A stretch of 64,000 nucleotides of DNA, taken from contig CAWCJL010000005.1 in assembly GCA_963795775.1 (NCBI GenBank), positions 310,001 to 374,000 on the forward strand, in the 5' to 3' direction. Made by a program: the position numbers and the translations under genes. Below the pieces are notes generated by a model. It was given only the letters and a program-made list of their open reading frames with translations, was not told the origin of the DNA and did not search any database. The stretch comes from CAWCJL01 sp963795775. GTDB taxonomy: Bacteria; Acidobacteriota; Terriglobia; Terriglobales; Acidobacteriaceae. This document shows, piece after piece, positions 43,031 through 53,391 of the stretch (position 1 is the stretch's first letter; every line of letters starts with the position of its first letter).

Positions 43031-43909
43031 TTACTGAGGTGCGGTCGGCGCGGCTGCCTGCGCTGTCGTGGCAGAGGTCGGACCCGACTTCCAGAACGAT
43101 GGATCCGCCTGGACCTGCTCGTCTGTCGGGATGCTCATGCGCGGGTTGACCGCAAACAGATTGGTCATTTCCGATTGAATGCAGCCGGCTTCGAGGTCAG
43201 ACAGCTTCTTCTTGTCGTTATCGCTCAGAGCAGCGCCCAGCTTTTTACCCGCCCCGAACCCCGCGTCCAGGTCTGCCATGGATTTGGCACTGGTAAGCAC
43301 GAGGAATGCCGGGCCGGGTACGTTGCCATATGCGAGCGAATAGGCGGTCCAGTGGAGCTCCGGGATGTTTGCTGACGCGTCCTTGTAGAGCTTTACCAGG
43401 TCCGTCCACTCTTTCATGTGACCGGGCTTCAGCACGTATTGGCTGATCTCCAGATATCGCGTGCCGGAGGCCGCGGCTTTGACATTGGAGCTCAGCTCAT
43501 CGCTGCGCATCCAGACACTTTGGCCGACTTCGGAAAGGAGCTCGCCGTCAGCGGAAGCGGCGTCGTCCAGCGCCGAGGTCAGCGTTGGGCCCATGCTCTT
43601 GCGCAGGGACTCCCAGGCAGCAAGCGAGGGGTAGCCCTCCATGAACAATGCGCGGTTCTGGCCGCTGAACGAGGTGAGAGCCATGTAATGCATCTTGCCC
43701 TTGCCTTCGGACATGGCGTGCATATATGCCGCTTCCGCTGCTTCGTGCGGCTTGCCTTCTTTGCCGGGTTTGGTGAGCTCACGCTGGATTATCAGGATCT
43801 TTGGGGACTCGCCGGGCGGGGTGGCCTCCTGCGCGTGCAGAAAGGGAACGGCGGCGGCGCTGGAGACGAAGAGGGAAAGAAGAACATAGTGAAAGGCTGT
43901 AGGTTTCAT
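43031..43909 (-). CDS. Secreted protein of unknown function, possibly with dimeric alpha-beta barrel domains
   Basis: 292 residues with a signal peptide (YVLLSLFVSSAAAVPF, cleavage near LHAQE). The body shows two similar alpha-beta units, ILIIQRELTKPGKEGKPHEAA and YLEISQYVLKPGHMKEWTDLV, the form seen in NIPSNAP/antibiotic-monooxygenase-like ferredoxin folds. No catalytic residue can be named. The C-terminus is Ala/Thr-rich. A terminator lies downstream. Confidence 0.65.
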   Translation of the reverse strand: MKPTAFHYVLLSLFVSSAAAVPFLHAQEATPPGESPKILIIQRELTKPGKEGKPHEAAEAAYMHAMSEGKGKMHYMALTSFSGQNRALFMEGYPSLAAWESLRKSMGPTLTSALDDAASADGELLSEVGQSVWMRSDELSSNVKAAASGTRYLEISQYVLKPGHMKEWTDLVKLYKDASANIPELHWTAYSLAYGNVPGPAFLVLTSAKSMADLDAGFGAGKKLGAALSDNDKKKLSDLEAGCIQSEMTNLFAVNPRMSIPTDEQVQADPSFWKSGPTSATTAQAAAPTAPQ

Positions 43910-44201
43910 GCGATCTCCTGAGGTGGTGTGCGGTCCGGGCGCAGACGTATATGCGCTCGGTTCGAAGAAGCCGGAGCACGCACACGGGAGTACCCACGCC
44001 GAAATTCGGGGCCTTATTGAGGGGGATGAGATACAGAGCCGGGAGGAAGTGAGAAGAGTATCGACCTACTCAGGATGGGTGTCAACGGGAATCGGACGCC
44101 GTCTGGTCGCGGTGCGGGCGCAAAGAAATTGCAAAGGCGCAACGATAGCAAAAGCAAGGAGCGCTCGAAAGCGCTCCCTGTTGTGCGTGCAACGGAGAAA
44201 C

Positions 44202-45215
44202 TTACGGGTGTGTCGCGTTCGACGCCTGGGCAGAGTTCAAAATGAGTGGCTGCGTTAGACCAAAAGTGATGATCGAGTTTGCAGGCAGTACGGCTGCGTG
44301 ATTGGTGCGGAGCCAGTGCGCCGTCACCACGCCGACGCCAATGGCGCTCCCGGCGATCGCACCCGCGGGGCCGCCGACCGCTGCTCCCAGGACCGCGCCG
44401 CTCCCACCACCGGCGGCCACTTCCGCGGCTGTCCGCTTCATGTGGTCCTTGCTCCGGATCGCGCCTTCACGGCCCGTCTTGGTATTCGAGTTGGCGCCGG
44501 TTTGGCTTACCAGGGCGTGCAGCGCGTACCGTGTGCCGTCTGGCAGCACAACATCATCCGGCGTGAGTCGTAGCGATGCCGGGCCATACATGCGGCGGCC
44601 GTAGTCGGCGTGCGTCACCCGTCCGTGGATCACCGAGCCGACGGGGATGAACACGCGACCATTCTGCACTACATCCTGCGACACCTGCGCGGTCCAGGGC
44701 GTGCCCACGCCGTTTTCACGCGAAGAGATCTCCTGATCGATGCGCGCATGGACGGGCGTACCCTCGGGCAGCTCATTGTCCGGCAATGAGACAGAGGTCA
44801 CGATAGTCGCGTCCGGATTGAAGTGTCCGCGCGTCTGCAGCCGTGGCGTGTTCGCAACTGCACTTGCCGGCGTATCCGGCACCGGCGTCTCGACGATACC
44901 GGAATCCGGATTGCCGCTCACCCCCTTGCTGCCGGAGCTTGCGACGGATGCGGCAGGAGCGCTCACAGCAGGTGCGGGTGTAACGCTCGGCTGCACACTG
45001 GGCGGCGGCGTCACCGGCGGGACGGCAGGCTGGGCCTCGGTGGCGGTGATGGTATCGCTGGCCGGCGGTTGGGAAACGCCTTCATACGGATTAGGTTTGG
45101 CGGTCGCGGCCGTGCCAGTAGTGCCGGCAGACTGCCCGGCGGCCGGCAGTGTCTGCACACCAAGCGCGGCAATACCGCTCAGGACCAGCGCAGCAGAAAA
45201 ATCGAGAACTTTCAT
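44202..45215 (-). CDS. Secreted Pro/Ala-rich protein with TrbI/VirB10-like core and glycine zipper
   Basis: 337 residues. It has a signal peptide (AALVLSGIAALGV), then a ~100-residue Pro/Ala/Ser-rich linker, a beta-rich core (LPEGTPVHARIDQEISS, VFIPVGSVIHGRV), and a glycine-zipper segment near the end (GGGSGAVLGAAVGGPAGAIAG). It closes with LPANSIITFGLTQPL. The truncated protein at 63442-64000 has the same order. AAGGAG 7 bases ahead supports the ATG at 45215. It is likely an envelope or outer-membrane-associated protein. Confidence 0.65.
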   Translation of the reverse strand: MKVLDFSAALVLSGIAALGVQTLPAAGQSAGTTGTAATAKPNPYEGVSQPPASDTITATEAQPAVPPVTPPPSVQPSVTPAPAVSAPAASVASSGSKGVSGNPDSGIVETPVPDTPASAVANTPRLQTRGHFNPDATIVTSVSLPDNELPEGTPVHARIDQEISSRENGVGTPWTAQVSQDVVQNGRVFIPVGSVIHGRVTHADYGRRMYGPASLRLTPDDVVLPDGTRYALHALVSQTGANSNTKTGREGAIRSKDHMKRTAAEVAAGGGSGAVLGAAVGGPAGAIAGSAIGVGVVTAHWLRTNHAAVLPANSIITFGLTQPLILNSAQASNATHP

Positions 45216-45637
45216 GAAAACGCTCCTTGAGGCAATGACGTGCGCGTGCCGCATTACGGACAGCGAGAGGGACCGGCTGCTGGCGAAATCCAACAGAATC
45301 TACTTGAGATTAGACGAACTCCGGGCCTGTTGCGGATCCCTGGCGTTGACGTATCGAAAGTGTCAACCCGCCCCCTCTCGGCAGGTCAACGGAAAGTTGT
45401 GACGCACGCCCGCGCAGGCCCCACGGCGACGCTCCGCTGCGTCTCTTGTTAGAATCGCAGGGACTCGGAAAAAGGGAGACAGCGGGGACAACGTCCCAGG
45501 CTGCTTTTGGGAAGCGGCATAGAACGTTCATGGAAGAGTGGATCAGCACGATCAGCAGCGCTCGAGGCGAAACCCTTCCCGTTGACCGCCGTCCAAAATT
45601 GAAAGACCGCCTGCAGCACAAGATCACAAGGAGTGAC
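45216..45637. other. Intergenic leader between a divergent gene and enolase
   Basis: About 420 bases with no gene. It should hold the promoter of eno. An extended -10-like TTGTTAGAAT lies at about 45447-45456 without a matching -35. A frame running into eno from 45446 is open but has no ribosome-binding site and unconserved content. Confidence 0.45.
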
Positions 45638-46930
45638 ATGACGGAGATCGCCCAAATCCATGCGCGCGAGATTCTCGATTCGCGCGGAAATCCAACCGTA
45701 GAAGCCGACGTGGTGCTGGCCGGCGGCGCGATTGGCCGCGCAGCCGTGCCCAGCGGCGCCTCTACCGGCGAACATGAAGCAGTGGAGCTGCGCGACGGCG
45801 ACAAGTCCCATTACCTCGGTAAAGGCGTCATGCACGCCGTGGAGAACGTGGAAAGCATTCTCGCCCCGGAACTCACCGGGCTGGACGCCACCAACCAGCG
45901 CCTGCTGGACGCCACCATGATCTCCATTGACGGGACGGAGAACAAAAGCCGGCTGGGGGCCAACGCGATCCTCGCCGTGTCCATGGCCTGCGCGCGCGCT
46001 TCCGCCAATGCGCTCAAGATTCCGCTCTATCGCTATCTCGGCGGTGTGAACGCCTCCGTCCTGCCCACGCCCATGATGAACATCATCAATGGCGGCGCGC
46101 ACGCCGACAACAACGTCGATTTCCAGGAATTCATGGTGATGCCCGTGGGCGCGGAGCGTTTTTCCGACGCGCTGCGCTGGGGCGCCGAGGTCTTCCACAC
46201 GCTGAAAGGCGTACTGAAGAAGCGCGGCTACAACACTGCGGTCGGCGATGAGGGCGGGTTTGCGCCTTCGCTGAAATCCAACGTGGAGGCTATTGAGGTA
46301 ATCCTTGAAGCCATTGAGCAGGCCGGCTACAAGCCCGGCGAAGAGATCGCTATCGCACTCGATCCCGCAGCCAGCGAGTTCTATGACAAGAGCAGCGGCC
46401 GTTACGTCTTCAAGAAGTCCGACGGCTCTGAGAAGACCAGTGAGCAGATGGCCTTCTTCTGGGGCGAGTGGGTACGACAGTATCCGATCGTGTCCATTGA
46501 AGACGGGCTGGCGGAAGACGACTGGGCAGGCTGGCGTTTGCTGACGGAACAGCTCGGCTCGCGCATCCAGTTGGTGGGTGACGACCTTTTTGTAACCAAC
46601 ACGGATCGTTTACAGAAGGGAATCGAGGAGGGCATCGCCAACTCCATCCTGATCAAGGTGAACCAGATCGGCACGGTGAGCGAAACGCTCGAAGCCATCG
46701 AGCTGGCGCGCCGCTATGGCTACACTTCGATCATCTCGCACCGCAGCGGTGAGACCGAGGACACCTTCATTGCGGACCTGGCGGTCGGTACCGGCGCCGG
46801 GCAGATCAAGACCGGTTCAGCTTCCCGTACTGATCGCATTGCAAAATACAACCAGCTTCTCCGGATTGAAGAAGAGCTGGGGCAGGCTGCTGAATACCTG
46901 GGCCTCGAGGCCGTCAACTACGGCGCATAA
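45638..46930 (+). CDS. eno: Enolase
   Basis: 430 residues, full length. Interconverts 2-phosphoglycerate and phosphoenolpyruvate. AREILDSRGNPTVEADV, the mobile loop PSGASTGEHEAVELRDGD, GGAHADNNVDFQEFMVMP, the metal ligands in SIEDGLAEDDW and LVGDDLFVTN, the catalytic Lys in ILIKVNQIGT and SHRSGETEDTFIADL are all intact. AAGGAG ahead fixes the ATG at 45638. gpmI, the preceding glycolytic step, lies downstream after one secreted-protein gene. Confidence 0.98.
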   Translation: MTEIAQIHAREILDSRGNPTVEADVVLAGGAIGRAAVPSGASTGEHEAVELRDGDKSHYLGKGVMHAVENVESILAPELTGLDATNQRLLDATMISIDGTENKSRLGANAILAVSMACARASANALKIPLYRYLGGVNASVLPTPMMNIINGGAHADNNVDFQEFMVMPVGAERFSDALRWGAEVFHTLKGVLKKRGYNTAVGDEGGFAPSLKSNVEAIEVILEAIEQAGYKPGEEIAIALDPAASEFYDKSSGRYVFKKSDGSEKTSEQMAFFWGEWVRQYPIVSIEDGLAEDDWAGWRLLTEQLGSRIQLVGDDLFVTNTDRLQKGIEEGIANSILIKVNQIGTVSETLEAIELARRYGYTSIISHRSGETEDTFIADLAVGTGAGQIKTGSASRTDRIAKYNQLLRIEEELGQAAEYLGLEAVNYGA

Positions 46931-46985
46931 CGCCGGCTTCCGCTCTGCCGGCCCTCACCATTCTGTCGCAAAGGATTGCAATTCC

Positions 46986-47801
46986 ATGATCAAGCATCGC
47001 CTGTGTACTCTCGCTCTCTCGTGTGGGCTGGCCGCAACCGGCCTTTCCGCTCAGACGTCCAGCCAAACCAACAGTCAGACCACCAATCACACAACCGCGA
47101 CCAGGCCGGCAACGCCCTCGGCCAGCAGCACCACCCCGGGCACCCAGGCAGGATCCACCACTGCCACCACAGGCACCAGCAGCCAGGCACAGGCGCAAAC
47201 GCCGCCCGCGCATCCAATCACGACCGCGCAGACGCGCGAGATGTTCGAGCTCATGGGCTACAAAAAGCTCATGGACAACATGCTGAACCAGACCATCGCC
47301 ATGCAGAAGCAACAGGCGCCGTTTGTGCCGGCCGACGTCTGGACGGACTTCCAGAACTCCTTCAGCAACATCGATTACGTCAGCCTTCTGCAGCCCATCT
47401 ATGCCAAGTACATCTCTGAGGAAGAGGCAGCCAAGTCGCTCGAGTTCTATCGCACGCCGGCCGGCCGCCACATGCTCGAAAGCATGCCCATGCTGATGCG
47501 CGACATCATGGTCGCCTCGCAGCAGAACGGGCAGAAGATCGGCCACGAAGTGATCGAGCGGCATCGTGCGGAAATTGAAGCTGCGCAGAAGAAGTACCAG
47601 CAGGAGCAGCAGGGCAACACGCCGGGCGCAAGCGGAGCGGGTGCCGGAGCAGGTGCGGGCAGTGGTGCCGGAGCAGGTGCGGGCACGTCGCACGGCACGA
47701 CCTCTGGCGCACCGAGCACCACGACGCCTCCAGCAAACGGGACGCAGACCACGCCCCCGGCTGGATCGTCCACCACCACTCCCAAGCCACCACAGAAATA
47801 G
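46986..47801 (+). CDS. Secreted DUF2059 protein
   Basis: 271 residues. It has a signal peptide (LCTLALSCGLAATGLSA), a ~60-residue Thr/Ser/Gln-rich spacer, and a DUF2059 core (REMFELMGYKKLMDNMLNQ, FSNIDYVSLLQPIYAKYISE, EEAAKSLEFYRTPAGRHML). The C-terminal tail is low-complexity Gly/Ala and Thr/Pro-rich, probably disordered. The function of DUF2059 is unknown. It is wedged between eno and gpmI and perhaps shares their transcript. Confidence 0.75.
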   Translation: MIKHRLCTLALSCGLAATGLSAQTSSQTNSQTTNHTTATRPATPSASSTTPGTQAGSTTATTGTSSQAQAQTPPAHPITTAQTREMFELMGYKKLMDNMLNQTIAMQKQQAPFVPADVWTDFQNSFSNIDYVSLLQPIYAKYISEEEAAKSLEFYRTPAGRHMLESMPMLMRDIMVASQQNGQKIGHEVIERHRAEIEAAQKKYQQEQQGNTPGASGAGAGAGAGSGAGAGAGTSHGTTSGAPSTTTPPANGTQTTPPAGSSTTTPKPPQK

Positions 47802-47862
47802 CGAACGTCAAGGGAAGCCGGGCCGCGCAAGCCCGCCGGCTTCCCCCAATGAAAGATCTGCG

Positions 47863-49471
47863 ATGAAGCGACCGCTGGTACTCACCATTCTGGACGGCTG
47901 GGGTTATCGCGCCGAGCGTGAGAACAACGCCATCGCGCAGGCCCGCAAGCCGGTGTACGACAAGCTGCTGACTCATTTCCCGAACACGCTGTTGCATGCC
48001 TCGGATCACTATGTTGGCTTGCCGGATGGACAGATGGGCAACAGCGAAGTGGGGCATCTGAATATTGGTGCGGGACGTGTGGTTTCGATGGATATCACGC
48101 GCATCGACAGCCTGATCGCGAGCGGCGCGTTCTACGATCACCCGGTGATTGCGCAGGCGATGGCGCGGGCCCGCGAAGGCGGCCGTCAGCTTCACCTGCT
48201 CGGTCTGCTGTCGGATGGCGGCGTGCATTCCCAGCAGGAACATCTGCACGCGCTGCTGAAGGCGGCGAAGCATCATGGTGTGGAGCGCCTCTTCGTGCAC
48301 GCATTTCTCGACGGGCGCGATACGCTTCCTACCAGCGGCGCCGGGTATCTCGAGAATCTGCTCTTCACCATGCGCGAGATCGGCGTGGGCAAGCTGGCCA
48401 CAGTAAGCGGCCGCTACTATGCCATGGATCGCGATCGTCGCTGGGAACGGGAAAAGAAGACCTCGGACGCCATGCTGCATGGCAACGGGGAAGGCTGGCC
48501 GGCATGCCGACGCAATCGCGCGTGTGAAGGAAAGCTACAACAACGGCATCACCGATGAGTTCGTGATTCCGTTCGTGGTCACGGATGAGCACGGCGCGCC
48601 CGCCGCACAGGTGCGGGATGAAGATGTGTGCATCTGCTTCAACTATCGTGCGGATCGCGTGCGGCAAATCACCCGCGTACTGACTCGCGAAAGTGGACTG
48701 AACGCAAACGGCGGGCGCGACCTGCCCGGTGCGGCGGAACTCGATACGGTGATTCCGCGCAGCGAAATTCCGCGCGGACTGCACTACGTCACCATGACGC
48801 AGTATGACAAGCAGTTCACGCTGCCCATGATCCTGCTGCCCGAGTCGATGGATAACCTGCTCGCGACGGTGCTGGGCAACGCCCAAATGCGCAACCTGCG
48901 CGTGGCCGAGACGGAGAAGTACGCCCACGTTACCTATTTCTTCAACGGTGGAATCGAGAAGGAGTTTCCTGGAGAAGACCGGCAGATGGTGCAATCGCAA
49001 AAGGTCGCGACCTACGATCTCGCGCCGGAGATGAGCGCCGCGGGCATTGCTGAAGTGGTAACAACGGCAGTAGCGGATACCGCCTTTGACCTGGTCGTGG
49101 TCAACTTCGCCAACGCCGACATGGTGGGGCACTCCGGCAAGCTGGAACCCACGATTCGCGGAGTGGAGACTGTAGATGCGTGCCTCGGGCAGATTTATAG
49201 CGCTCTACAGCAGCATGGCGGGCGCATGCTGATTACCGCGGATCACGGCAATGCCGAAATGCTGGTGGACCCCGGCAGTGGCGGCCCGCACACCGCGCAC
49301 ACCACGAATCCCGTTCCGCTGATCCTGGTCAGTGAAGAAGCGAAGCACTATCGCCTGCGCGATGGCGGATCACTCCGTGACATCGCGCCGACTATCCTGG
49401 CGATGCTGGGTCTCGAACAGCCAAAGGAGATGAGCGGGACAGATCTTCGGGTGAAGCTGTCGGGGAATTAG
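47863..49471 (+). CDS. gpmI: Cofactor-independent phosphoglycerate mutase, single-base frameshift
   Basis: Joined length is ~535 residues, normal for the alkaline-phosphatase-superfamily enzyme. The first part has LVLTILDGWGYR with the metal Asp, MGNSEVGHLNIGAGRVV including the nucleophile Ser, and VSGRYYAMDRDRRWERE. After HGNG the frame breaks; skipping one G in the GGGG run at 48487-48490 restores AGRHADAIARVKESYNNG, and the second part continues with FNYRADRVRQI, NFANADMVGHSG and ITADHGNAE, all conserved. The gene is normally required for glycolysis, so a sequencing indel is the likely cause. Confidence 0.92.
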
Positions 49472-49507
49472 CACTGCGAGCTTTGTCTTGTGGGCCGGCG
49501 CGTTCCG

Positions 49508-50464
49508 CTAGGTTTTGAAAGTGATGGCGGATGCGGCCTGTGGGCCGGCGGACTTGCCCTTCTTCCTGGTCGTCAGCATGTCGAGTCGCCGCGTAAATTC
49601 CTTGAGTGCGACCTGCTTCCAGGTTTCCGCGGGGAAACCCCGGTTCGTAAGAAAGCGCTCCATCGCGATTAACGCGTCTGTGGGCCTGGCCTTGGTGGGC
49701 GCGGTGTGGATGGAAACGTTGCTGCCTACGCGATAGGGACGGCACTCGATCACCGTGGGACCGCCGCCGTTCCGTGCCCGCTTGGTGGCCTCGTGTGCGA
49801 CGCGATAGACCGCGACCACGTCATCCGCGTCCACCGGGATCGCAGGGATGCCGTAGTCTTCGGGCGACTTCGCGGCGCGCTGTTTGTTGCGCGGGGTGCC
49901 ATACCCGTACTGCAGGACGTACACGATAGGCAGTCGTTGTGTGCCCGCAAACTCCAGGGCCTCCTGCCAGGCGCTCGCTCCCGCGCTTTCGGAATCGGAA
50001 ATCACGATAACCAGATCTCCGGCTTTCGCTGCATGGTTTGCAAATGCAATCCCGCTCGCAATTCCGGCCTGGAAGGAACCGAAAGCAGTGGGCGATAGCA
50101 AAGCGCGCGAGCTTGCATCCTGGTGATCTCGAGTGCCCGCACTTCTTCCGAATTGCGCGACTATGGTCTCCAGCGGCACGTTGCGCAGAAAGGGAAGTGC
50201 CGGATCCATCCGCGCGGCGAGGACCGTATCGGAGGGATCGATGTCGGCGAGAGTCCCGACCAGCATGGCCTCGTCACCTTGGGGGAAACAATGCATCTCC
50301 TGGCCATGTTCCGCAGTAAGAGAAGCGAGCCGCTCGCGCAACGCTCTGCACTGCAGCATGTTCGTGTAGAGTTGCTGCAATTTCGCGTCGCTGATGAGCG
50401 GTTTGCCGGCGGCAGGGGCGTCGGTCTTCGCTGCTGGAGCTGCTTGTGTTTTCGCCATCTCCAA
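49508..50464 (-). CDS. E1-alpha-like 2-oxoacid dehydrogenase protein lacking the ThDP motif
   Basis: 318 residues, with the fold order of an E1 alpha subunit: LYTNMLQCRALRERL, FPQGDEAMLVG, GSFQAGIASGIAFANHA, YGIPAIPVDADDVVAVY, and GPTVIECRPYRVG. The ThDP signature is degenerate. The canonical GDG...NN pair is replaced by SDSES (VIVISDSESAGASAWQEA) and QYGYG, and the catalytic His region reads HTAPTKARP. It is probably non-catalytic. Its start (TTG 50464 or ATG 50458) abuts the aceE stop, so the two are co-expressed, and it may regulate or scaffold the complex. Confidence 0.75.
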   Translation of the reverse strand: MEMAKTQAAPAAKTDAPAAGKPLISDAKLQQLYTNMLQCRALRERLASLTAEHGQEMHCFPQGDEAMLVGTLADIDPSDTVLAARMDPALPFLRNVPLETIVAQFGRSAGTRDHQDASSRALLSPTAFGSFQAGIASGIAFANHAAKAGDLVIVISDSESAGASAWQEALEFAGTQRLPIVYVLQYGYGTPRNKQRAAKSPEDYGIPAIPVDADDVVAVYRVAHEATKRARNGGGPTVIECRPYRVGSNVSIHTAPTKARPTDALIAMERFLTNRGFPAETWKQVALKEFTRRLDMLTTRKKGKSAGPQAASAITFKT

Positions 50465-53134
50465 TCAAGCCCGCGCGGGATTCGGCTGCTCGGGATCGAG
50501 TCCGAACTCCGTGATGGCCTGCTGTGCACGCGCAGGATCAAACGCGCCACTGCGGGCGAGTTTGGAAAGCGCTGCAGCGGCGATCGACTCTGCGTCTACC
50601 TCGAAATGGCGACGCAGGTGCTCGCGGTTATCGCTGCGGCCAAAACCGTCTGTGCCCAGCGATACCAGCCGTTCCCTGAGCCAAGGCGAAAGCTGGTCCG
50701 GAACCGCCTTCATGTAATCGGTGGCGGCGATGATGGGACCTTTCGCCTCGCCCAGTGCGCTCAGGATGTAGGGCTGTTTCTCCGGCTCTGCGGGATGCAG
50801 ACGATTCCAGCGCTCCACAGCAAGGGCGTCCCGGCGTAGCTCGTTGTAGCTCGTCACACTCCACACATCCGCCTGCACACCATATTTCTCCGCAAGCAGC
50901 GTTTGCGCCCGCAGCACTTCGTTCAGAATCGGGCCGCTGCCGAAGAGCTGGATCTGTGCTTCGCCTTGCTGTGCCGGCTTGAACTTGTAGATACCGCGCA
51001 CAATGCCTTCGCGCACGCCTTCCGGCATGGCGGGCATCGCGTAGTCTTCGTTGTACATGGTGATGTAGTAGAAGAGATCCTCGCCCGCTTCGTACATCCG
51101 GTGAAGACCATCCTGCAGAATCACCGCGAGCTCATATACGTAGGCAGGATCGTAGGTGGCGCAGGTGGGAACTGTGCTCGCGAGCACCACGCTATGGCCA
51201 TCCTGGTGCTGCAGTCCCTCGCCCAGCATGGTGGTGCGGCCGGCAGTGCCGCCCATCAGGAAGCCCTTGCCGCGCGAGTCCGCAAATGCCCAGATCATGT
51301 CACCCACGCGCTGAAATCCGAACATGGAGTAGTACATGAAGAAGGGAACAGTGGGCACGCCGTAGTTGGCGTACGCGGTTCCTGCGGCGGTGAAGGAGGC
51401 GACGGAGCCCGCTTCCGTGATGCCTTCTTCCAGAATCTGCCCGTCCTTCTCTTCGCGGTAGTAGAGCAGCATGTCCACGTCGTGCGGCTTGTATTTCTGC
51501 CCCTCGGGCGCGTAGATGCCGACCTGGCGAATGGCCGACTCCAGACCGAAGGTGCGGCCCTCGTCCGGCACGATCGGCACAATCAGCTTGCCGATCTCGG
51601 GATCCTTCATCAGGTGCCGGAGGATACTGACGAAACCCATCGTGGTCGAGACGGCCCGGCCTTTTGAGCCTCCGGTCCACTCAGCGAAATACTCGAGCGC
51701 TGGACCCTTGAAGTTCGAAGCCGGTACGGTGCGTGCCGGCATGTAGCCGCCCAGCTTATGGCGATGCTCCTGGAGATACTTCAATTCCGGGCTGTCCGCC
51801 GGTGGACGGTACGGCTCGCCATGCTTGGCCGCTTCTTCGGGCACGGGGATGGAGAAGCGCTTTACAAATCCAGCGAGCTCGTTGTCCGTGAGCTTCTTCT
51901 CCTGGTGCGATGCGTTGCGTGCCTGCGTGGATCCCAGCCCGTACCCCTTGACCGTCTTTGCCAGGATGACCGTCGGACCGCCCTTGTGTTCCACCGCGCG
52001 CTTGTAGGCGTTGAAAACCTTCGCGGGATCGTGACCGCCGCGATGCAGCGCCGACAGTTGTTCGTCGGTCATATCGCTGACCAGCTCAAGCAGTTCCGGA
52101 TATTTTCCGAAGAACTCCCGGCGCAGATAGGCGCCGTCCTTGGCCTTGAAGGCCTGAAAGTCGCCGTCCACGCACTCTTCCATGCGCTTCAGTAGAAGGC
52201 CGGTATAGTCGCGCTCAAAGAGCTTGTCCCAATCCGAACCCCAGACCACCTTGATCACGTTCCAGCCCGCGCCGTGGAAGATGCCTTCGAGCTCGTCAAT
52301 GATGCGCTTATTGCCGCGCACCGGGCCGTCCAGCCGCTGGAGATTGCAGTTCACCACGAAAATGAGGTTATCGAGCTTCTCCCGCGATGCAACCGAGAGC
52401 GCGCCCAGGGTTTCCGGTTCGTCCGTCTCGCCGTCTCCTACATACACCCACACCTTGCGCGGCGTTTTAGGAATCAGGCTGCGGTTCTCCAGATAACGCA
52501 TGAAGCGCGCCTGGTAGATGGCATTCAGCGGCCCGATCCCCATCGAGACGGTGGGGAAGCGCCAGAAATTCGGCATCAGCCACGGATGCGGATACGAGGA
52601 GAGCGCGGGCTTGCCGCGCAGCTCATGCCGGAAATTGAGCAGATGTTCGTCATCCAACCGGCCTTCCAGATAGGCGCGCGCATAGACGCCCGGCGAGGCG
52701 TGCCCCTGGAAATACACGAAGTCGCCCGGCTGATCGCCATACTTGGCGTGAAAGAAATGATTGAAGCCCACTTCCAGCAGCGTCGCCAAGGACGAGTAGG
52801 TCGCGATGTGGCCGCCAATGCCAGCATCGTCCTTATTCTGGCGATGTACCATCGCCATCGCATTCCAGCGCAGCAGCGCTTCCACGCGGCGTTCCAGGTC
52901 GCGGTCGCCGGGATAGGGCACTTCTTCATGCTTGGGAATGGTGTTCAGGTAGGGAGTTACCAGCTCGCTCGGGGCCGAAACGCCGATTTCCCGCCCTCGT
53001 TGCCGGAGTGCGGTGAGCAGCTCCGCACCTTGCGCCGGATCTTCGGCGATGACGTCTTCAAACGCCTCGATCCACTCTGCCATTTCGTCGGAAAACTCAG
53101 TCTTGACGGGGTCTGCAAGCTTCGTATTCATCAC
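50465..53134 (-). CDS. aceE: Pyruvate dehydrogenase E1 component, homodimeric type
   Basis: 889 residues, full length. It converts pyruvate to acetyl-lipoyl-E2 with ThDP. GGHIATYSSLATLLEVGFNHFF, the ThDP motif YVGDGETDEPETLGAL...NLIFVVNCNLQRLDGPVRGN, KTVKGYG, the His loop RNASHQEKK, and EAGSVASFTAAGTAYA are all intact. The family is normal in gamma-proteobacteria and Acidobacteria. The next gene in the operon is the E1-alpha-like protein; E2 and E3 are not in the window. The start is ATG at 53134. Confidence 0.96.
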   Translation of the reverse strand: MMNTKLADPVKTEFSDEMAEWIEAFEDVIAEDPAQGAELLTALRQRGREIGVSAPSELVTPYLNTIPKHEEVPYPGDRDLERRVEALLRWNAMAMVHRQNKDDAGIGGHIATYSSLATLLEVGFNHFFHAKYGDQPGDFVYFQGHASPGVYARAYLEGRLDDEHLLNFRHELRGKPALSSYPHPWLMPNFWRFPTVSMGIGPLNAIYQARFMRYLENRSLIPKTPRKVWVYVGDGETDEPETLGALSVASREKLDNLIFVVNCNLQRLDGPVRGNKRIIDELEGIFHGAGWNVIKVVWGSDWDKLFERDYTGLLLKRMEECVDGDFQAFKAKDGAYLRREFFGKYPELLELVSDMTDEQLSALHRGGHDPAKVFNAYKRAVEHKGGPTVILAKTVKGYGLGSTQARNASHQEKKLTDNELAGFVKRFSIPVPEEAAKHGEPYRPPADSPELKYLQEHRHKLGGYMPARTVPASNFKGPALEYFAEWTGGSKGRAVSTTMGFVSILRHLMKDPEIGKLIVPIVPDEGRTFGLESAIRQVGIYAPEGQKYKPHDVDMLLYYREEKDGQILEEGITEAGSVASFTAAGTAYANYGVPTVPFFMYYSMFGFQRVGDMIWAFADSRGKGFLMGGTAGRTTMLGEGLQHQDGHSVVLASTVPTCATYDPAYVYELAVILQDGLHRMYEAGEDLFYYITMYNEDYAMPAMPEGVREGIVRGIYKFKPAQQGEAQIQLFGSGPILNEVLRAQTLLAEKYGVQADVWSVTSYNELRRDALAVERWNRLHPAEPEKQPYILSALGEAKGPIIAATDYMKAVPDQLSPWLRERLVSLGTDGFGRSDNREHLRRHFEVDAESIAAAALSKLARSGAFDPARAQQAITEFGLDPEQPNPARA

Positions 53135-53391
53135 TCAGCAGGATACTACGGACGCTCCGCAGCAAGCGGCGGCAGGGCAGAGAAGAAATCGTGGCCGGCA
53201 TCCGTAAGCCGGCACTTTCAGGCCACTCCTGCCGGCGCATTAGAGCGGCTTGTAATCACATACCTGCGAACTGCGCAACAACCCTTTTCAACAGAAATGT
53301 GGGAAAGTCTGTGCAAGAGACTATCGAAGGTCACAGGAAAGTAACGTTGACGCGGGTTTGCACGATGTGCACCATCTGCGGTGCAACTCCG

